From Pseudoalteromonas aliena SW19 (GTDB lineage: Bacteria > Pseudomonadota > Gammaproteobacteria > Enterobacterales > Alteromonadaceae): a stretch of 64,000 nt of DNA. The position numbers and the translations under genes are program-made. Location: NCBI RefSeq assembly GCF_014905615.1, contig NZ_AQGU01000028.1, forward strand, positions 186,001 through 250,000, read 5' to 3'. How positions within the stretch are numbered: the stretch's first letter is position 1; each line of letters opens with the position of its first letter. Under the pieces are notes generated by a model. That model saw nothing but the letters and a program-made list of their open reading frames with translations. It did not search any database and had not been told where the DNA came from. This document shows positions 63,801 to 64,000 of the stretch, piece after piece.

Positions 63801-64000
63801 TATTTACTGCTACCGCAATGATAGGAATGATTGCATTAGCGGGCATAGTAGTGCGTAACTCGCTTATTTTAGTTGAGTTTATAAATCAAGCTCGCGCACA
63901 AGGGATGGTAATCAAGGATGCATTAATTGCCGCTGGTACACATCGTATGCGGCCAGTTTTATTAACGGCAGGTACTACCCTATTAGGTAATTTGGTGATT
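60869..64000 (+). CDS. RND-family efflux permease, 3'-truncated by window edge
   Basis: Open to the window end, giving 1044 residues. Features: N-terminal helix IIIFVLSILLGLFSLKQTPR, periplasmic loop with TPNIEAPEVARLVTQPLEKLL, helix 4 motif LGLLVDDPITGIDNISRSL, in which the DDP differs from the DAIVV of drug pumps, and second-half helices ending at the edge. The sequence before the end (VLFTATAMIGMIALAGIVVR) is the second-half helix 4 region, so only some 60 residues are missing. The start at 60869 has AAAGG at 8-9 bases; a TAATG overlap start at 60863 is closer. No membrane-fusion gene lies upstream. Likely exports a substrate regulated by the preceding ArsR; this is inference. Confidence 0.93.
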   Translation, partial: MSTIDNAVKSSLNGRIPIIIFVLSILLGLFSLKQTPREEEPQIVVPMLDIYVSTPNIEAPEVARLVTQPLEKLLAQLRGVKHIYSTTQTDGVVVTLRFEVGHNREQAILDTYAKLYSYEHTMASVISHWQVRPIEVNDVPIVMLGLYSKDPKLYSDYELTRFANEIANNLQRIEHTSEVKVIAGRERVLTINLNASALAAHQTTLSDVYYALSVSNQLVRVGSIVNSQQQIILQAGDVLRNKSAIEQLIVNVVNAKSVYITDVATVIDGPAEPHSYQWLAQSHSQQSLPMVTLSIAKQGGANAVTLANDVHTVMSALKNSLLPKEIDYTVLRDYGQTADEKVNNLTSSLVFAVFTVVIFVGVFLGWRAAVVVGLAVPICYGITLTLDFAFGYSINRVTLFALILSLGLLVDDPITGIDNISRSLNKKGDKKQQVVSAMSEIRTALIMSTLTIMVAFIPLAFITGMMGPYMAPMAFNVPVSVMVSTLVAFFVTPWLAMKLLKPSYNAPQATNKIGMYERILTPLLLSKARAKWILWITLILFVFSAMLPVLRLVPLKLLPFDNKNEIQILIDMPEGTNLEQTAVLTRKVQALTWQLNEVSEVAAYVGQPSSMDFNAMVRGYYRREASNLAELRVLLLDKGEREQQSHGVVMRLREQLAPLSTQGINIKVVEVPPGPPVLSTLVAEVYSDPFVDDQTHYLAAQHVAQRLKQEPHVVEVDTSLAESSPLQRFITDKGKAALSAISTQDITQALQIAAQGMDVGTMYLEGETQPVAIHLQLPFDERNQLSQLLALQIRGDRELAKSSSEFGLISSPRPLVALSEVGEFIDLNVAKPITRKDLRNVIYVTAELNGRTPAAVIADINSDLAVNNNDFIQTNWLNRHFFNNGGTAAWQLPQGTYVTFSGEGEWRITIDVFRDMGIAFAFALSAIFIILRIQTQSVSLSLIIMSAIPLTVIGIMPGFWLLNQFGERTIAGAPEPVLFTATAMIGMIALAGIVVRNSLILVEFINQARAQGMVIKDALIAAGTHRMRPVLLTAGTTLLGNLVI

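Overview
The window reads as a chromosomal stretch of a marine gammaproteobacterium of the order Alteromonadales, most likely Pseudoalteromonas. This is inferred from AT-rich codon use, gene content (aa3 oxidase cluster, che cluster with STAS protein, PhoD, GH97, GH13 pullulanase, MipA/OmpV) and protein resemblance; no 16S or other taxonomic marker is present. About 60 protein genes are supported. I saw no tRNA, rRNA or CRISPR array.

Layout. (1) 1-6.9 kb: 3' part of an aa3-type cytochrome c oxidase operon (ctaD end, Cox11, CtaE, SURF1, a thioredoxin-fold SCO-like protein, CtaA, CtaB, SCO1), ending at a hairpin terminator; a DUF2909-type membrane gene lies antisense and overlaps the ctaE end. 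(2) 7.0-15.5 kb: a complete co-directional chemotaxis operon, STAS-cheY-cheA-cheW-soluble four-PAS receptor-cheR-cheD-cheB, closed by a strong hairpin. (3) 15.7-30.7 kb: housekeeping genes: polysaccharide deacetylase divergent from and overlapping a MATE exporter, nfuA with a small membrane protein, a large M14 peptidase, comF/bioH, a SprA-like putative metalloprotease pair, tex, a CBS-domain protein, greB, ompR/envZ. (4) 30.7-36.7 kb: accessory metabolism: a LodB/halogenase-like flavoprotein translationally coupled to an uncharacterised 49-codon ORF, a GH97 glycosidase, and a cupredoxin-domain protein overlapping a predicted outer-membrane barrel. (5) 36.7-43.9 kb: speE/speA polyamine genes, two tandem PlsC-type acyltransferases coupled to an MscS-family channel, and chrA.

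(6) 43.9-47.1 kb: a gene-poor, decayed island. It holds an IS1182-type transposase tail (minus strand), an IS110-type transposase head (plus strand), coding-like debris and, intact among them, two tandem genes for small secreted peptides sharing a C-terminal four-cysteine motif ending in Cys-Pro-Glu, followed by a membrane-anchored protein. This cluster is the best candidate for an undescribed system. (7) 47-58 kb: OmpA-family lipoprotein, TonB-like protein, MsbA-like ABC exporter, DUF3224, LysE exporter, a gutted TonB-dependent receptor in front of a large pullulanase lipoprotein with three C-terminal repeat modules, MipA/OmpV and a PH-domain protein. (8) 58-64 kb: PhoD phosphatase, then a divergent sulfur-type module: rhodanese plus DUF2892 on one strand, and on the other a two-cysteine ArsR repressor followed directly by an RND efflux permease that runs off the window, with a perfect palindrome between them.

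Several copies of a small palindrome-ended interspersed repeat occur between genes. Functions are assigned from recognised motifs and family memory only; no database search was run.
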